A stretch of 64,000 nucleotides of DNA from an uncultured Hungatella sp. (GCA_949879025.1 CATLBO010000002.1:20636-84635); one strand, 5' to 3'. Counted from the stretch's first letter, positions 1 through 8,627 are shown. Notes: generated by a model from the sequence alone, not told the origin. Program-made: numbers and translations.

Positions 1-1023
1 AGTGAATATAAAACCGATGTTCCTTATCCACGTGACGCAAAATTGTCGCTGAAAGTAATTTACAAACACTTCGAGAAGAAATACCGCATTACAAGGGACA
101 CTTCCAGAAACAAGACAGCATTAACATTACATGGATATTCTTTTTCAGAAGATATTGTCGATTATACAAAATCAGGTTCCGTAAGTACTTTGTCAAAAGA
201 AAATATATCCGAACTTAACAATATATCCATACATGAACCTCTTAATACGCATAAACATGGTAAAGAGTATCACCATTGCATCGCCGAGATTGGATATAAG
301 GTTAACTTGGATTACAATAGTATGAATACCATTATACGTAAGCTGTTTCTTCACGGATTAAGGTGTGAATCTAAGATTCTCAAAATTGAAACAAGAGAAT
401 TATATGCTTTTGTGATTAACAATAAACGTTTGTTAGTTGAGGATGTCCGCCAGGCTATGGCAGATGAAACGCTGCAGCTTTCTATGGCAATACCGAAAAT
501 CACAGAAAAACCTATTTGTTTTCCATTCGAAATGATTTTTACTTATGATGGAACTGCAAAATCGCAGGCGGAATTGACAAAGAATGTATATAAAGGCTAC
601 CTTTCTTCTGCCGAAAAGCGTTCGATGCCGGAAAAACTTTTTGAACGCTACTGTGAGAGCAATTCACACATTCAATGGTTTTACAAAAATGGGGATAAAG
701 GTATTGAGTATCTTTCTATTGTGTATACAGATAACTTTAGAAAACAGAAATCATTTTATCCTGATTATATTGTTGGAACGGATGATGGAAGTATATGGAT
801 AATCGAAACAAAAGGCGGATTTACGAAAACAGGTAATAGCGAGGATATTGACAAGTACACTGCCAAAAAATTCGAAGTTTTGAAGAAATATACGGACAAA
901 TATCATTTGCTCGGAGGTATTGTCCGGCAGGATATGCAAAGCAGCGAACTTTGCATCTGCACAAAAACCTATTCTGATGATATTAAGAGCGACAGCTGGA
1001 AACTATTATCAGACGTGTTGTAA
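1..1023 (+). CDS. Type III restriction enzyme Res subunit, C-terminal part (5' end outside window)
   Basis: The reading frame is open from base 1, so the TTG used by the ORF track at 43 is internal and the gene starts before the window. The visible part lacks the helicase motifs. Near its end it carries a PD-(D/E)xK nuclease signature: FYPDYIV, then the ETKGG strand, about 20 residues apart. This arrangement is typical of the C-terminal endonuclease domain of type III Res proteins. In that family Res works with a Mod methyltransferase to cut at unmethylated sites. The mod gene would lie upstream, out of view. A related DEAD/DEAH helicase-nuclease of a defence island is an alternative. Confidence 0.75.
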   Translation, partial: SEYKTDVPYPRDAKLSLKVIYKHFEKKYRITRDTSRNKTALTLHGYSFSEDIVDYTKSGSVSTLSKENISELNNISIHEPLNTHKHGKEYHHCIAEIGYKVNLDYNSMNTIIRKLFLHGLRCESKILKIETRELYAFVINNKRLLVEDVRQAMADETLQLSMAIPKITEKPICFPFEMIFTYDGTAKSQAELTKNVYKGYLSSAEKRSMPEKLFERYCESNSHIQWFYKNGDKGIEYLSIVYTDNFRKQKSFYPDYIVGTDDGSIWIIETKGGFTKTGNSEDIDKYTAKKFEVLKKYTDKYHLLGGIVRQDMQSSELCICTKTYSDDIKSDSWKLLSDVL

Positions 1024-1301
1024 AAGGGCTGATTAAATAATGCGGGATATTTCATATTCACATGGAAAGCTATTTTGATGCTACCGTACTAATACTGTCT
1101 TGCGGAAATAACAGTGGAGCAACTGCCCTCTGTCTATACCCGCTGCACGCCTGCAAAGATAGATATAGCAGGCACCTGCTACACCGTCACTTTGCAGACG
1201 CATAGACGACCATTCCGCAAGGCAGTACTCACTAAGGACTTGGCTTATCTGGCAGAGTAGTTATTGGCTGACCAGAATAATCCAATATAAAAGAGTTTGT
1301 C
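1024..1301. other. Degenerate intergenic stretch with an inverted repeat and a short open frame
   Basis: No intact gene is visible. A 15-base inverted repeat with one mismatch (ATACTGTCTTGCGG-type arm at 1093-1107, TTCCGCAAGGCAGTA at 1213-1227) brackets about 105 bases. One frame (1093-1260) stays open for 55 codons and ends in DLAYLAE-stop, but it has only a GTG start without a clear ribosome site. A second frame from the ATG at 1062 is also open. This looks like the remnant of a small mobile-element gene or a tiny element with paired ends. No family was recognised. Confidence 0.35.
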
Positions 1302-2393
1302 TTAAGGCGCAAAAATCAGTTCCTCTATATCCACATCCGTCTCTATCATCTGATTCTCTTTCATAAACTGTTCTGTTTTCTTCATAGCCTCAATATCCGA
1401 ATCCTTTATGGCCATGTCAAAGTCATATAAAGGATACATCTCTTTCACGGCTTCCACTGTCAGCTCTGTCTCTTTGGCTGCGGCTTCCATGGCCTTCTCT
1501 TCCTCAGCATCTATATAATCCAGCACCTGCTTCTGGGCCTCCAGGAATGTCTTTATCTCTTCCGGATGCTCTTTCGCATACTGGCCCCCAACAGCTACCA
1601 CGATAGTAGCCTCTGTCAGCCCCTCGCCGTCCGTCACCACATTGAAGCCGTCCTTTTCCGTGTTATAGGCCGCAGGTCCTGCCAAAAGGGCTGCATCCAC
1701 ACTGCCGCCCATGAGAGCTGCCTGGGAGTCCGGAATGCCCATGGACAAAAACTCAATATCCTGTTCTGTCATTCCTGCACTGGCCAGATATGCTGTGAGC
1801 AGTTCATGGAGAATGGTTCCCTTGGGGCCTGCCACCTTCTTGCCCCGCAAATCCTCCGGCGACTGAATGGCTCCGTCCTTGCTGAAAAGCTTAAAGGCTT
1901 TTGGGGAACGGCTGTATGTGCTTATAATCTTTATATCCAGTCCATTGGACGCCGCCAAAATCACGGATGTGGCTCCCACTGCATTCAAAAACTGAATATC
2001 CCCTGAAGCCAAAGCCTGGGTCTGTTCCGGCCCTGTAGTTAAATCTGAATATCCCACCTCATACCCCAGTTTCCCAAATGCCTCCGCAAAGATCTCCTGA
2101 TCCTTTTCCACAATCGAAGGCACATTAAGAGGAGACTTCACATATGTCACCATAATCGTTCCTTTAGGTTCAGTTTTTGCATCTTCCTGAGATCCGGTTT
2201 CGATCTGGGAATCGGACTGGGTCTGTGCTTCTGACTCTGTTCCCTGCTCACTGCTGCTTTCCTCCTGCCTGGCTGCCCCGCTGCCCTGCTCCTTCTGCTG
2301 TCCTTCTCCGCATCCTGCCAGTATCCCGGCGCTTAGTACTCCAGCCAGCATCCATGCAATTCCTTTTTTCAAAACTTTTTCTCTGAATTTCAT
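1302..2393 (-). CDS. NitT/TauT-type ABC transporter substrate-binding lipoprotein
   Basis: The protein has an N-terminal signal peptide ending in a lipobox (GILAGC), then a Ser/Glu/Gln-rich linker of about 45 residues, then an NMT1/SsuA-like binding domain (TYVKSPLNVPS, GDIQFLNAVGATS, LRGKKVAGPKGT). It should be a membrane-anchored solute receptor for the ATPase and permease encoded just upstream. Substrates in this family include sulfonates, nitrate, taurine and thiamine precursors, and the true ligand cannot be read from sequence. It is the last gene of the hydE-hydF-permease-ATPase-receptor string, with a 69-base gap and its own ribosome site (GGAGGAG). Confidence 0.8.
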   Translation of the reverse strand: MKFREKVLKKGIAWMLAGVLSAGILAGCGEGQQKEQGSGAARQEESSSEQGTESEAQTQSDSQIETGSQEDAKTEPKGTIMVTYVKSPLNVPSIVEKDQEIFAEAFGKLGYEVGYSDLTTGPEQTQALASGDIQFLNAVGATSVILAASNGLDIKIISTYSRSPKAFKLFSKDGAIQSPEDLRGKKVAGPKGTILHELLTAYLASAGMTEQDIEFLSMGIPDSQAALMGGSVDAALLAGPAAYNTEKDGFNVVTDGEGLTEATIVVAVGGQYAKEHPEEIKTFLEAQKQVLDYIDAEEEKAMEAAAKETELTVEAVKEMYPLYDFDMAIKDSDIEAMKKTEQFMKENQMIETDVDIEELIFAP

Positions 2394-2462
2394 CTTCTTT
2401 TACTCCTCCATTTTCAAAAATCATTGTTTGCTTATGTCAGCCTGTCTTTCAAAAACGCCGCC

Positions 2463-3206
2463 TTATGGAAACATTCCAATTTCACCGGTCTTTTCCATCT
2501 CCTCAACGATCCCCTTCTTAATCTTCCCCATTTTCTCTGAAAGCAAATCCCTGGGATAAGGTATATTTCCCAAATCATACTCTTTCCTGCATCCCCCATC
2601 TTCCAATATAACCACCTTGTTTCCAATAGTCAGCGCCTCATCAATACTGTGGGTCACAAACAGGATTCCCTTTTGTTCCGCCTGATGAATCTTTAAAAGC
2701 TCCCTCTGCATCTGGTTTCTGGTAAAGTAGTCCAGAGCCGCAAAAGGTTCATCCATCAAAAGGTAATCCGGCTTATAAGCCAGCGCCCTGGCAAGGGCTG
2801 CCCTCTGCTGCATTCCGCCGGAAAGCTGGGACGGATATGCATCTTCAAATCCCTTCAGGCCAGTCAGCTCCAGCAGATAATCAAGATGTCTGTCCAGAAC
2901 TTTTTGTTTCCCTCTCCCCTGCCTCTTTCCCGTTCCGAAAAGAATGTTGTCTCCTGCCGTAAGCCAGGGCATAAGGCGAGGCTCCTGAAAAATGACTCCC
3001 ACCTTTGTATCTGATCCCATTTCCACGCATCCTCTGTCTGCCTGTTCCAGCCCTGCTGCCAAACGGAGAAGAGTGGTTTTTCCACATCCGCTGCGTCCAA
3101 GCACCACTGTGATTCCATGATTATCCACATCCAGATTCAGGCCTTTCAACACTTGAATGCGCTTTGCTGCAACCCGATATTCCTTATATAAATCCCTGAT
3201 TTTCAT
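2463..3206 (-). CDS. NitT/TauT-type ABC transporter ATP-binding protein
   Basis: This is a single nucleotide-binding domain of 247 residues with Walker A GRSGCGKTT near residue 38, the Q-loop IFQEPRLMPW, signature LSGGMQQR, Walker B YLLMDEPFAALD and H-loop FVTHSIDEA. The family resembles SsuB/TauB/NrtD. It powers import through the permease whose gene it overlaps by 23 bases. Translation is probably coupled to that gene. Confidence 0.88.
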   Translation of the reverse strand: MKIRDLYKEYRVAAKRIQVLKGLNLDVDNHGITVVLGRSGCGKTTLLRLAAGLEQADRGCVEMGSDTKVGVIFQEPRLMPWLTAGDNILFGTGKRQGRGKQKVLDRHLDYLLELTGLKGFEDAYPSQLSGGMQQRAALARALAYKPDYLLMDEPFAALDYFTRNQMQRELLKIHQAEQKGILFVTHSIDEALTIGNKVVILEDGGCRKEYDLGNIPYPRDLLSEKMGKIKKGIVEEMEKTGEIGMFP

Positions 3207-3960
3207 GCGCCGCTCCTTTTGTGCTTCCCTTTACAGCCATCCGGCCAATCACCTGAAATACTTTGTCACAGGCCATTCCCACAGCCCCTATGGTAAGAAT
3301 CCCTGCCGCCACTTTATCGGATCTTGACATCTGCTGAGCGTCCAAAATCAGATATCCGATACCTTTGGATGCTGCAATCATTTCTGCGCCGATAATGGCC
3401 CGCCAACTGTATCCAAGGCCCACTTTCATGCCAACGAGAATATCAGGAACTGCCCCAGGAAGGACAATCCTGGTAAATTGCCTCCATCTTCCAAACCCAA
3501 AGGCCCGCCCTACCTCCAAAAGCTTTTTGTCTATGGAAACAAATCCTTTTCGGATATTGAGATACATGGGAAAAAAGGATGCCAGCACAATGATGATAAT
3601 TTTGGAAGTCTCTCCAATACCAAACCACAAAATCAGCAGCGCAATCAAACTGATTGGCGGAACATTTCTCATAAACTCCAGGAATCCTTTGTAATACTCT
3701 TCTATTCCCGGCAGCTCATAAGCTGTTGCTCCCCCGGCAAATGCCAGGAGAAAAGCAATGGAAAATCCCTGGAAAACCCGTTTCAGGCTGACAAATATGT
3801 GCTGCCACAGCACTCCGCTTTCCAACATTGTCCACAAAGCTCCAGCCACTTTGTCTGGGGAAGGGAGAATATAAGAACTCCATATGCCAGACCAGGAGGC
3901 CCCCTGCCAGATAACTGCCAGGAGAATAATGCCAAGAACCTGTTTCCCCCGCCGATTCAT
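3184..3960 (-). CDS. NitT/TauT-type ABC transporter permease
   Basis: The product is a 258-residue integral membrane protein with about six hydrophobic segments. It has the inner-membrane transport EAA-type loop (EVGRAFGFGRWRQFTRIVLPGAVPDIL) that contacts the ATPase, as in SsuC/TauC. The start overlaps the hydF stop by four bases (ATGA). This makes it part of one translationally coupled operon with the hydrogenase maturases, which is unusual for this transporter family. Confidence 0.87.
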   Translation of the reverse strand: MNRRGKQVLGIILLAVIWQGASWSGIWSSYILPSPDKVAGALWTMLESGVLWQHIFVSLKRVFQGFSIAFLLAFAGGATAYELPGIEEYYKGFLEFMRNVPPISLIALLILWFGIGETSKIIIIVLASFFPMYLNIRKGFVSIDKKLLEVGRAFGFGRWRQFTRIVLPGAVPDILVGMKVGLGYSWRAIIGAEMIAASKGIGYLILDAQQMSRSDKVAAGILTIGAVGMACDKVFQVIGRMAVKGSTKGAAHENQGFI

Positions 3961-5204
3961 GATCCGCCCCTTTTATGCAGCAAAGCACAGATATCAGGAA
4001 ACGGCTCCAGACTTCGCTGCAGGATTCCGTGAACATGGGCAATGAGGATTCCGTAGTTTGTCATGGGGATGTTCTGCTCCCTGGCACAGGCCTGACGATA
4101 CTCCATTTCCCGTTCATTAAGCATGCATCCGCCGCAGTGGACAATCATGCGGTACAAAGAAAGATCCTCAGGAAATTCGGTACCGGAGGTAAAGGAAAAC
4201 TGAGGTTCCTTTCCTGTATACTGACGAATCCACGCCGGAAGCTTTTCTGTACCGATATCTCCGCATTGACGGTGATGGGTACACCCTTCACCAATGAGAA
4301 TGTTATCATTATCCTGGATCTCGTCCAGCCTGCAGACGCCTTCTACAGCCTGCTGCAGGTTCCCTTTGTATCTGGCGAACAGAATAGAAAACGAGGTAAG
4401 GAGAATTTCCTTTGGCACCATGGCTGATACCTTTCCAAATGCCTGGCTGTCCGTAATCACAAGATCCGGTTTTCTCTCAAGACTTTTAAGAGCCATTTCC
4501 AGTTCTGTCTCACGGACAGTTACAGTCATGCATCCATGCTCCAGCAACGCCCGTATGGTCTGCTGCTGAGGCAGGATCAGCCTTCCTTTTGGTGCTGACT
4601 TATCAATGGGAGTTACAAGAATCACCAGGCTGCCGGGATTTACCAAACCTTCCAGCAGATCCCGTTCCTGCCTGTGCGGAATCATAGAGCCCAGAAGTTT
4701 TTTCAGCTCTTCGATTCCTGTTTTGTCAGCAGCACTGACCCAGAGGCAGTTTTCGGATAGATGACTGCTTTCATCTGACTGACGTCTTTCCCATACCAGA
4801 CCTTCCCTTCCCAAATCCGCTTTATTAAACACCACCACATAAGGCACCTGTTTTTTCCGAAACAATTCTGCTATCCGGTAATCCTCTTCTTTCATCCCTT
4901 CCTGGCTGTCTACCACCAGAACTGCCAAATCTGTTTTGTTCAGCACTTGACGGCTTTTCTTTACCCGAAGCTCACCCAATCCCCCTTCATCGTCTATGCC
5001 AGGGGTGTCAATCATGACCACCGGTCCCAGAGGAAGCAATTCCATTGTCTTGTAAACCGGATCTGTAGTGGTTCCTTTTACCTCAGAAACTACAGCCAGG
5101 TTCTGTCCGGTAACTGCGTTCATCACGCTGGACTTTCCCGCATTTCTCCTTCCGAAAAATCCGATGTGGATTCTCTCTGAAGCAGGCGTCTCATTTCTTC
5201 CCAT
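3957..5204 (-). CDS. hydF: [FeFe]-hydrogenase H-cluster maturation GTPase HydF
   Basis: An N-terminal Era-like GTPase domain has G1 GRRNAGKSS, G2 region KGTTTDPV, G3 DTPGIDD and G4 NKAD. It is followed by a dimerisation region and a C-terminal cluster-binding domain with the conserved CTHHRQCGD and HCGGCML cysteines and histidines. HydF is the scaffold on which the di-iron subcluster is assembled before transfer to the hydrogenase. Length (415) is normal. It overlaps hydE by about 14 bases and the permease by four. HydG and the hydrogenase itself are not in the window. Confidence 0.93.
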   Translation of the reverse strand: MGRNETPASERIHIGFFGRRNAGKSSVMNAVTGQNLAVVSEVKGTTTDPVYKTMELLPLGPVVMIDTPGIDDEGGLGELRVKKSRQVLNKTDLAVLVVDSQEGMKEEDYRIAELFRKKQVPYVVVFNKADLGREGLVWERRQSDESSHLSENCLWVSAADKTGIEELKKLLGSMIPHRQERDLLEGLVNPGSLVILVTPIDKSAPKGRLILPQQQTIRALLEHGCMTVTVRETELEMALKSLERKPDLVITDSQAFGKVSAMVPKEILLTSFSILFARYKGNLQQAVEGVCRLDEIQDNDNILIGEGCTHHRQCGDIGTEKLPAWIRQYTGKEPQFSFTSGTEFPEDLSLYRMIVHCGGCMLNEREMEYRQACAREQNIPMTNYGILIAHVHGILQRSLEPFPDICALLHKRGGS

Positions 5205-6285
5205 TTTCTTGTTCCTCCCTTTTCACACATACCTTTTTTGCAGGCCCGGCTGCACCCAAAGCATTGCCTGAATCATATCCGGCCCGGTCACCTCTGCTGC
5301 ACACTACTCTGTAGCCTATGGCCTCCATGGAGCATTTCAGATTGTGAAGATTTTCTGCCGCTTCTGATCCAGTACATAATTTTCCATTGTAAAGCTGGTA
5401 CTTATCCCTCACATCTGCCGGGGAAAGGTTAGGCATGACCACATTGGCCCCGGCCAATATCCCTTTTTCACGCCCATCCTGTTCAATGGTTCCCAGCGCC
5501 GTAGTGGCGGGAAGAAGAACCTGGGGAAGAATCAGCCGTACAACAGCCAAAAGGCGCAGTGTCTGATCTACGGTTCCTGGCTTTTTGTCGGAAAACGGTG
5601 TTTCGCAGTGGGGGATAAAGGGGCCGATCCCCACCATATCCGGCTGCAGTTCCTGGAGAAACTCCAGATCCTCCAGTATGCACTCCAGCGTCTGTCCCGG
5701 ACTTCCCACCATCATGCCGGCTCCCACTTGAAAGCCTATCTCTTTTAAATCCCACAGACACCTTTTCCTGTTTTCCAGAGACATCTCTTTTGGATGAAGC
5801 TGCCCATAGTGAATATCATTGGCTGTCTCATGGCGGAGAAGATACCTGTCTGCTCCTGCTGCATAAAACATCTCATAGGCTTTTCGGCTTCTCTCCCCTA
5901 CGGAAAGGGTCACGGCGCAGTCTGGGTAAATTTCTTTTATTGCTGCCACAATCCGGGCAAGACGCAGATCCGTAAAGAACAAATCTTCCCCGCCCTGAAG
6001 CACAAAGGTTCTAAATCCCAGATCATACCCCTTCTTACAGCAGGAAAGGATTTCCTCCTCTGCCAGGCGGTACCGCACAGCCTTGTTGTTGCTTCTGCGG
6101 ATTCCGCAATAGAAGCAGTCATTTTTGCAGTAGTTGGTAAACTCAATCAGCCCGCGGATGTATACATCCTTTCCATACCAAGATTCTCTTGTATGTCTGG
6201 CCTGGGCATACAGCTGCTGCTCCAGAACCTTATTTTTTGTCTCAATCCATTCTCTCCACTGCTCTCTTTCTCCGGTTGCTGCCAT
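5191..6285 (-). CDS. hydE: [FeFe]-hydrogenase maturation radical SAM protein HydE
   Basis: The radical SAM cluster motif is clear (CKNDCFYCGIR, residues about 58-68), followed by a biotin-synthase-like TIM barrel (LQGGED, GVGPF-like region GIGPFIPH). HydE acts on an iron-cysteine intermediate during H-cluster synthesis. I start at the ATG at 6285 (MAATGERE), because a GGAAG ribosome site sits eight bases upstream. The ORF track's GTG at 6294 is less likely. It is first in a five-gene operon. A palindrome lies in the leader region. Confidence 0.9.
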   Translation of the reverse strand: MAATGEREQWREWIETKNKVLEQQLYAQARHTRESWYGKDVYIRGLIEFTNYCKNDCFYCGIRRSNNKAVRYRLAEEEILSCCKKGYDLGFRTFVLQGGEDLFFTDLRLARIVAAIKEIYPDCAVTLSVGERSRKAYEMFYAAGADRYLLRHETANDIHYGQLHPKEMSLENRKRCLWDLKEIGFQVGAGMMVGSPGQTLECILEDLEFLQELQPDMVGIGPFIPHCETPFSDKKPGTVDQTLRLLAVVRLILPQVLLPATTALGTIEQDGREKGILAGANVVMPNLSPADVRDKYQLYNGKLCTGSEAAENLHNLKCSMEAIGYRVVCSRGDRAGYDSGNALGAAGPAKKVCVKREEQENGKK

Positions 6286-6673
6286 TATCACCACTTCCTT
6301 TTTGTCTGGGTTTTCTTGTTCGGCTTTTAGTGTCTGAAATACTATGGCGCCGTTTTCTGGAACTTCTTTGACAAAACGGCTTATTATACTTGTCCTTAGA
6401 CATTTCGAAGCAAAAACATTCCTCCACGCAAAAAAATGTACCCAAATGGGTACACTGACAGACTTATCCTGGTTATTCGCAATTTTACTCCTTTGCCTTC
6501 CTACTTGGATTCTTCCTTGTGTCAGTGCATGGGTTTAGTTTTTGAATCTTCCTTGGCTTTGGGGTAAGTATGCATACTCACGCCTCAGTGACAGGAATTA
6601 TTGCTATTTTAAATTAATTTTTGGCGAATGTCAATGGGGATATAAATTTATGTAAATTGTTTGTAAACTATTT

Positions 6674-6687
6674 ATGAACACGTTCAT
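6674..6687. promoter_or_regulatory. TetR-type operator O1
   Basis: The perfect dyad ATGAAC-AC-GTTCAT lies just upstream of the -35 box of the tetR-type promoter. The identical half sites recur at 6727-6740. Confidence 0.75.
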
Positions 6688-6693
6688 GTAACA

Positions 6694-6722
6694 TTGACAA
6701 AAGGCGTATACGCAGCTATAAT
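6694..6722 (+). promoter_or_regulatory. Consensus sigma-A promoter of the tetR-type operon
   Basis: TTGACA (6694-6699) and TATAAT (6717-6722) are separated by exactly 17 bases. Both boxes match consensus fully. The promoter lies between two copies of the ATGAAC/GTTCAT operator, so repressor binding at both would block it. This suggests tight autoregulation of a strong promoter. Confidence 0.85.
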
Positions 6723-6726
6723 ATAA

Positions 6727-6740
6727 ATGAACTTGTTCAT
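6727..6740. promoter_or_regulatory. TetR-type operator O2
   Basis: The dyad ATGAAC-TT-GTTCAT starts four bases after the -10 box, over the expected transcription start. It has the same half sites as O1, and the two centres are 53 bases apart. Confidence 0.75.
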
Positions 6741-6764
6741 AAACAAAAGAAGGAAGGGAGAGAT

Positions 6765-7313
6765 ATGAGGAAAAAAAATGACACCCTCCGTGACACGCTG
6801 CTGAATCTGTCCCGTGAGATTGCGGACACCGAGGGCTTTGAGGCTTTGAATATCCGTTCTATCGCCAGCAAGGCCGGGGTTGCCACGGGAACAGTGTACA
6901 ATTATTTTTCTAATAAGGATGAGATTCTTCTTGCCCTGACAGAGGAATACTGGAAGCAGACCCTGGCGGAGATGGGAAACTCTGTTACCGCTGACTCTTT
7001 CTGCGGACAGGTACAGGAGATGTTTTTCTTTCTGAAAGACAGGATTGACCAGTCTGCAGGGAAGCTGATGAACAGCCTTAGAAGTGTGGAAACGGCAGGG
7101 TTGGCACGCATGGCTTACATGCAGGCTTCACTTGAGACTTCTTTCGTGTACCGCATGGAACAGGACCCGGAGATCCGTAAGGATGTGTGGGATGAAACAT
7201 TCTCTAAAGAGCAGTTTGCAAGATTCATTATGATGAACTTAATGATGCTGCTAAAGATGAAAGCGCCGGATATTGACTTCTTTCTTGCCATTATCAGACG
7301 CACCATTTATTGA
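6765..7313 (+). CDS. TetR/AcrR family transcriptional regulator
   Basis: The N-terminal helix-turn-helix is typical (IRSIASKAGVATGTVYNYFSNKDEIL, residues about 28-53). A helical ligand-binding domain of about 120 residues follows and is not recognisable as a specific subfamily. The start ATG follows GGAAGGGAGAG. Two matching operators in its own promoter point to autorepression that also covers the two downstream membrane genes, which follow without a gap. The ligand is unknown; in such arrangements it is often a substrate of the co-transcribed membrane proteins. Confidence 0.88.
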   Translation: MRKKNDTLRDTLLNLSREIADTEGFEALNIRSIASKAGVATGTVYNYFSNKDEILLALTEEYWKQTLAEMGNSVTADSFCGQVQEMFFFLKDRIDQSAGKLMNSLRSVETAGLARMAYMQASLETSFVYRMEQDPEIRKDVWDETFSKEQFARFIMMNLMMLLKMKAPDIDFFLAIIRRTIY

Positions 7314-7330
7314 AATTGAAGGAAGGGGAT

Positions 7331-8005
7331 ATGATTATGCCGCAGGCAATTGGAGAAACTGTTTTTGATATTTTGTACCTTGGTTTTGCGTTGATTGCAG
7401 GGCTTACTATGGCGGTGAAGGGAAAGACCCGGCTGGTGAAAAAGGCGGGGATTATGGCCGTTCTTCTTGGAACGGGGGATTCGTTCCACCTGGTTCCCCG
7501 CTCCTATGCCCTCTGGACCTTGGGACTGGAAGCAAACGCAGCTGCTCTGGGAATTGGAAAGTTTATCACTTCTATTACCATGACGATTTTCTATGTTATC
7601 TTGTATTATGTGTGGCGGGAATATTTTCAGGTGAAGGACAGAAACAAGGTTACGAAAGCCATGTGGGTTTTGGCTGCACTGCGCATCGGTCTATGCCTTC
7701 TTCCCCAAAATCAGTGGCTTTCTTACCGTCAGCCGCTTCTGTTCGGCATCCTGCGCAATGTGCCCTTTGCTGTTATCGGAGTCATCATTATCGTTATTTT
7801 TGCTCAGGAGGTCAAACGTACCCGAGATCATGTATTCCGATTTATGCCTCTGGCAGTGGGACTCTCTTTTGGATTCTATCTTCCGGTAGTGCTGTTTAGC
7901 GGGACAGCTCCTATTGTGGGCGTCCTTATGATCCCAAAAACAATGGCTTATGTGTGGATTGTGTTAATGGGTTGGAAACTTTATAAAAAGGAGGAGTTAC
8001 AGTAA
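7331..8005 (+). CDS. Unknown multi-spanning membrane protein of the TetR operon
   Basis: This is a strongly hydrophobic protein of about 224 residues with roughly seven predicted membrane segments and no recognised motif. The ORF track begins at a TTG overlapping the tetR-type stop. The ATG at 7331 (or 7337) after the AAGGAAGGGG ribosome site is a better start. It sits between the TetR-type gene and the DUF2871 gene and overlaps the latter by one base, so the two membrane proteins are probably made together. No function is assigned. Confidence 0.7.
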   Translation: MIMPQAIGETVFDILYLGFALIAGLTMAVKGKTRLVKKAGIMAVLLGTGDSFHLVPRSYALWTLGLEANAAALGIGKFITSITMTIFYVILYYVWREYFQVKDRNKVTKAMWVLAALRIGLCLLPQNQWLSYRQPLLFGILRNVPFAVIGVIIIVIFAQEVKRTRDHVFRFMPLAVGLSFGFYLPVVLFSGTAPIVGVLMIPKTMAYVWIVLMGWKLYKKEELQ

Positions 8006-8415
8006 TGGTTAAACGTTATGCAAATTTGGCTTTGGTTTATGGGATTGCGGCAATGGTGTTTGGGGTTTTTTACAGGGAATTTACCAAGTTCAGCCATTTT
8101 ACTGGCAAGACTAATCTCTCTGTGATGCACACTCATTATTTTCTGCTGGGAATGTTTTTCTTTCTTATGATGATGGTAATTGAAAAGGTGTTTGCTTTTT
8201 CTGATAAGGGGATTGGAAAAACAGTTGTCGTCTACCAGGTTGGGTTAAATATTACAGGAATTGGCTTTCTTATGAGAGGGCTGACTCAGGTTTGGGGGAC
8301 ACAGCTAAGCAGAGGATTGGATGCTTCGATTTCCGGAATTGGGGGGATTGGACATATTTTGATGTGCGGTTCTATGATTATCCTGTTGGTAAAGATACGA
8401 AAAACGGCAAAGTAA
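8005..8415 (+). CDS. DUF2871-family membrane protein
   Basis: A 136-residue protein with four hydrophobic segments and the segment SVMHTHYFLLGMFFFLMMM that I associate with the DUF2871 family. The function of the family is unknown. A strong AAGGAGGAG ribosome site lies inside the end of the preceding gene. The conserved HTH-type histidines at the membrane border could bind a metal or haem, but that is only a guess. Confidence 0.75.
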   Translation: MVKRYANLALVYGIAAMVFGVFYREFTKFSHFTGKTNLSVMHTHYFLLGMFFFLMMMVIEKVFAFSDKGIGKTVVVYQVGLNITGIGFLMRGLTQVWGTQLSRGLDASISGIGGIGHILMCGSMIILLVKIRKTAK

Positions 8416-8462
8416 AGGAATCTGCTGTTGACTGGTCAGAAAAGCAAATGTCGATTCCCTTC

Positions 8463-8491
8463 TTGAAATTTTCGCCGCATCATGCGATAAT
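8463..8491 (+). promoter_or_regulatory. Promoter of the first YheO-type regulator gene
   Basis: TTGAAA (8463-8468), a 17-base spacer and GATAAT (8486-8491). The run TTGAAATTTTC and the spacer end CATCATG recur in the promoter of the second YheO-type gene at 26183-26211, so the two regulators seem to have related control regions. Confidence 0.65.
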
Positions 8492-8546
8492 GAAACTTAC
8501 AAATCTCTTATGAGCCTGGCAATGCTGCCAATCAATGTCAATACGT

Positions 8547-8593
8547 GACGGGCACATTTACCATCCTTGAACGCAAACCGCCTCCTAACGGCA
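8547..8593 (+). repeat. Degenerate copy of a dispersed repeat in the leader of the YheO-type gene
   Basis: It shares GACGGGCACATTT and a CCGCCT...CGGC core with the copy at 26298-26362. It lies about 35 bases before the regulator start, in the same position relative to the gene as the second copy. Confidence 0.5.
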
Positions 8594-8627
8594 GATATTA
8601 GAGCAAAGTACGCAGAAAGGAATCGCC

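Larger units (their letters stand above)
6286..6764. promoter_or_regulatory. Divergent regulatory region between hydE and the tetR-type gene
   Basis: This non-coding stretch separates hydE (minus) from the TetR-type gene (plus). On the hydE side there is a TATAAT on the minus strand at about 6380, with only a weak -35, and a perfect palindrome TGTACCC-AAAT-GGGTACA at 6437-6454, which looks like an operator. On the other side lie the two TetR-type operators and the promoter listed separately. The middle (about 6460-6660) shows no further clear signal. Confidence 0.5.

Noticed and set aside
3478-4032. 184-aa plus-strand ORF
   Set aside because: It is the shadow of the overlapping permease and hydF genes on the minus strand.
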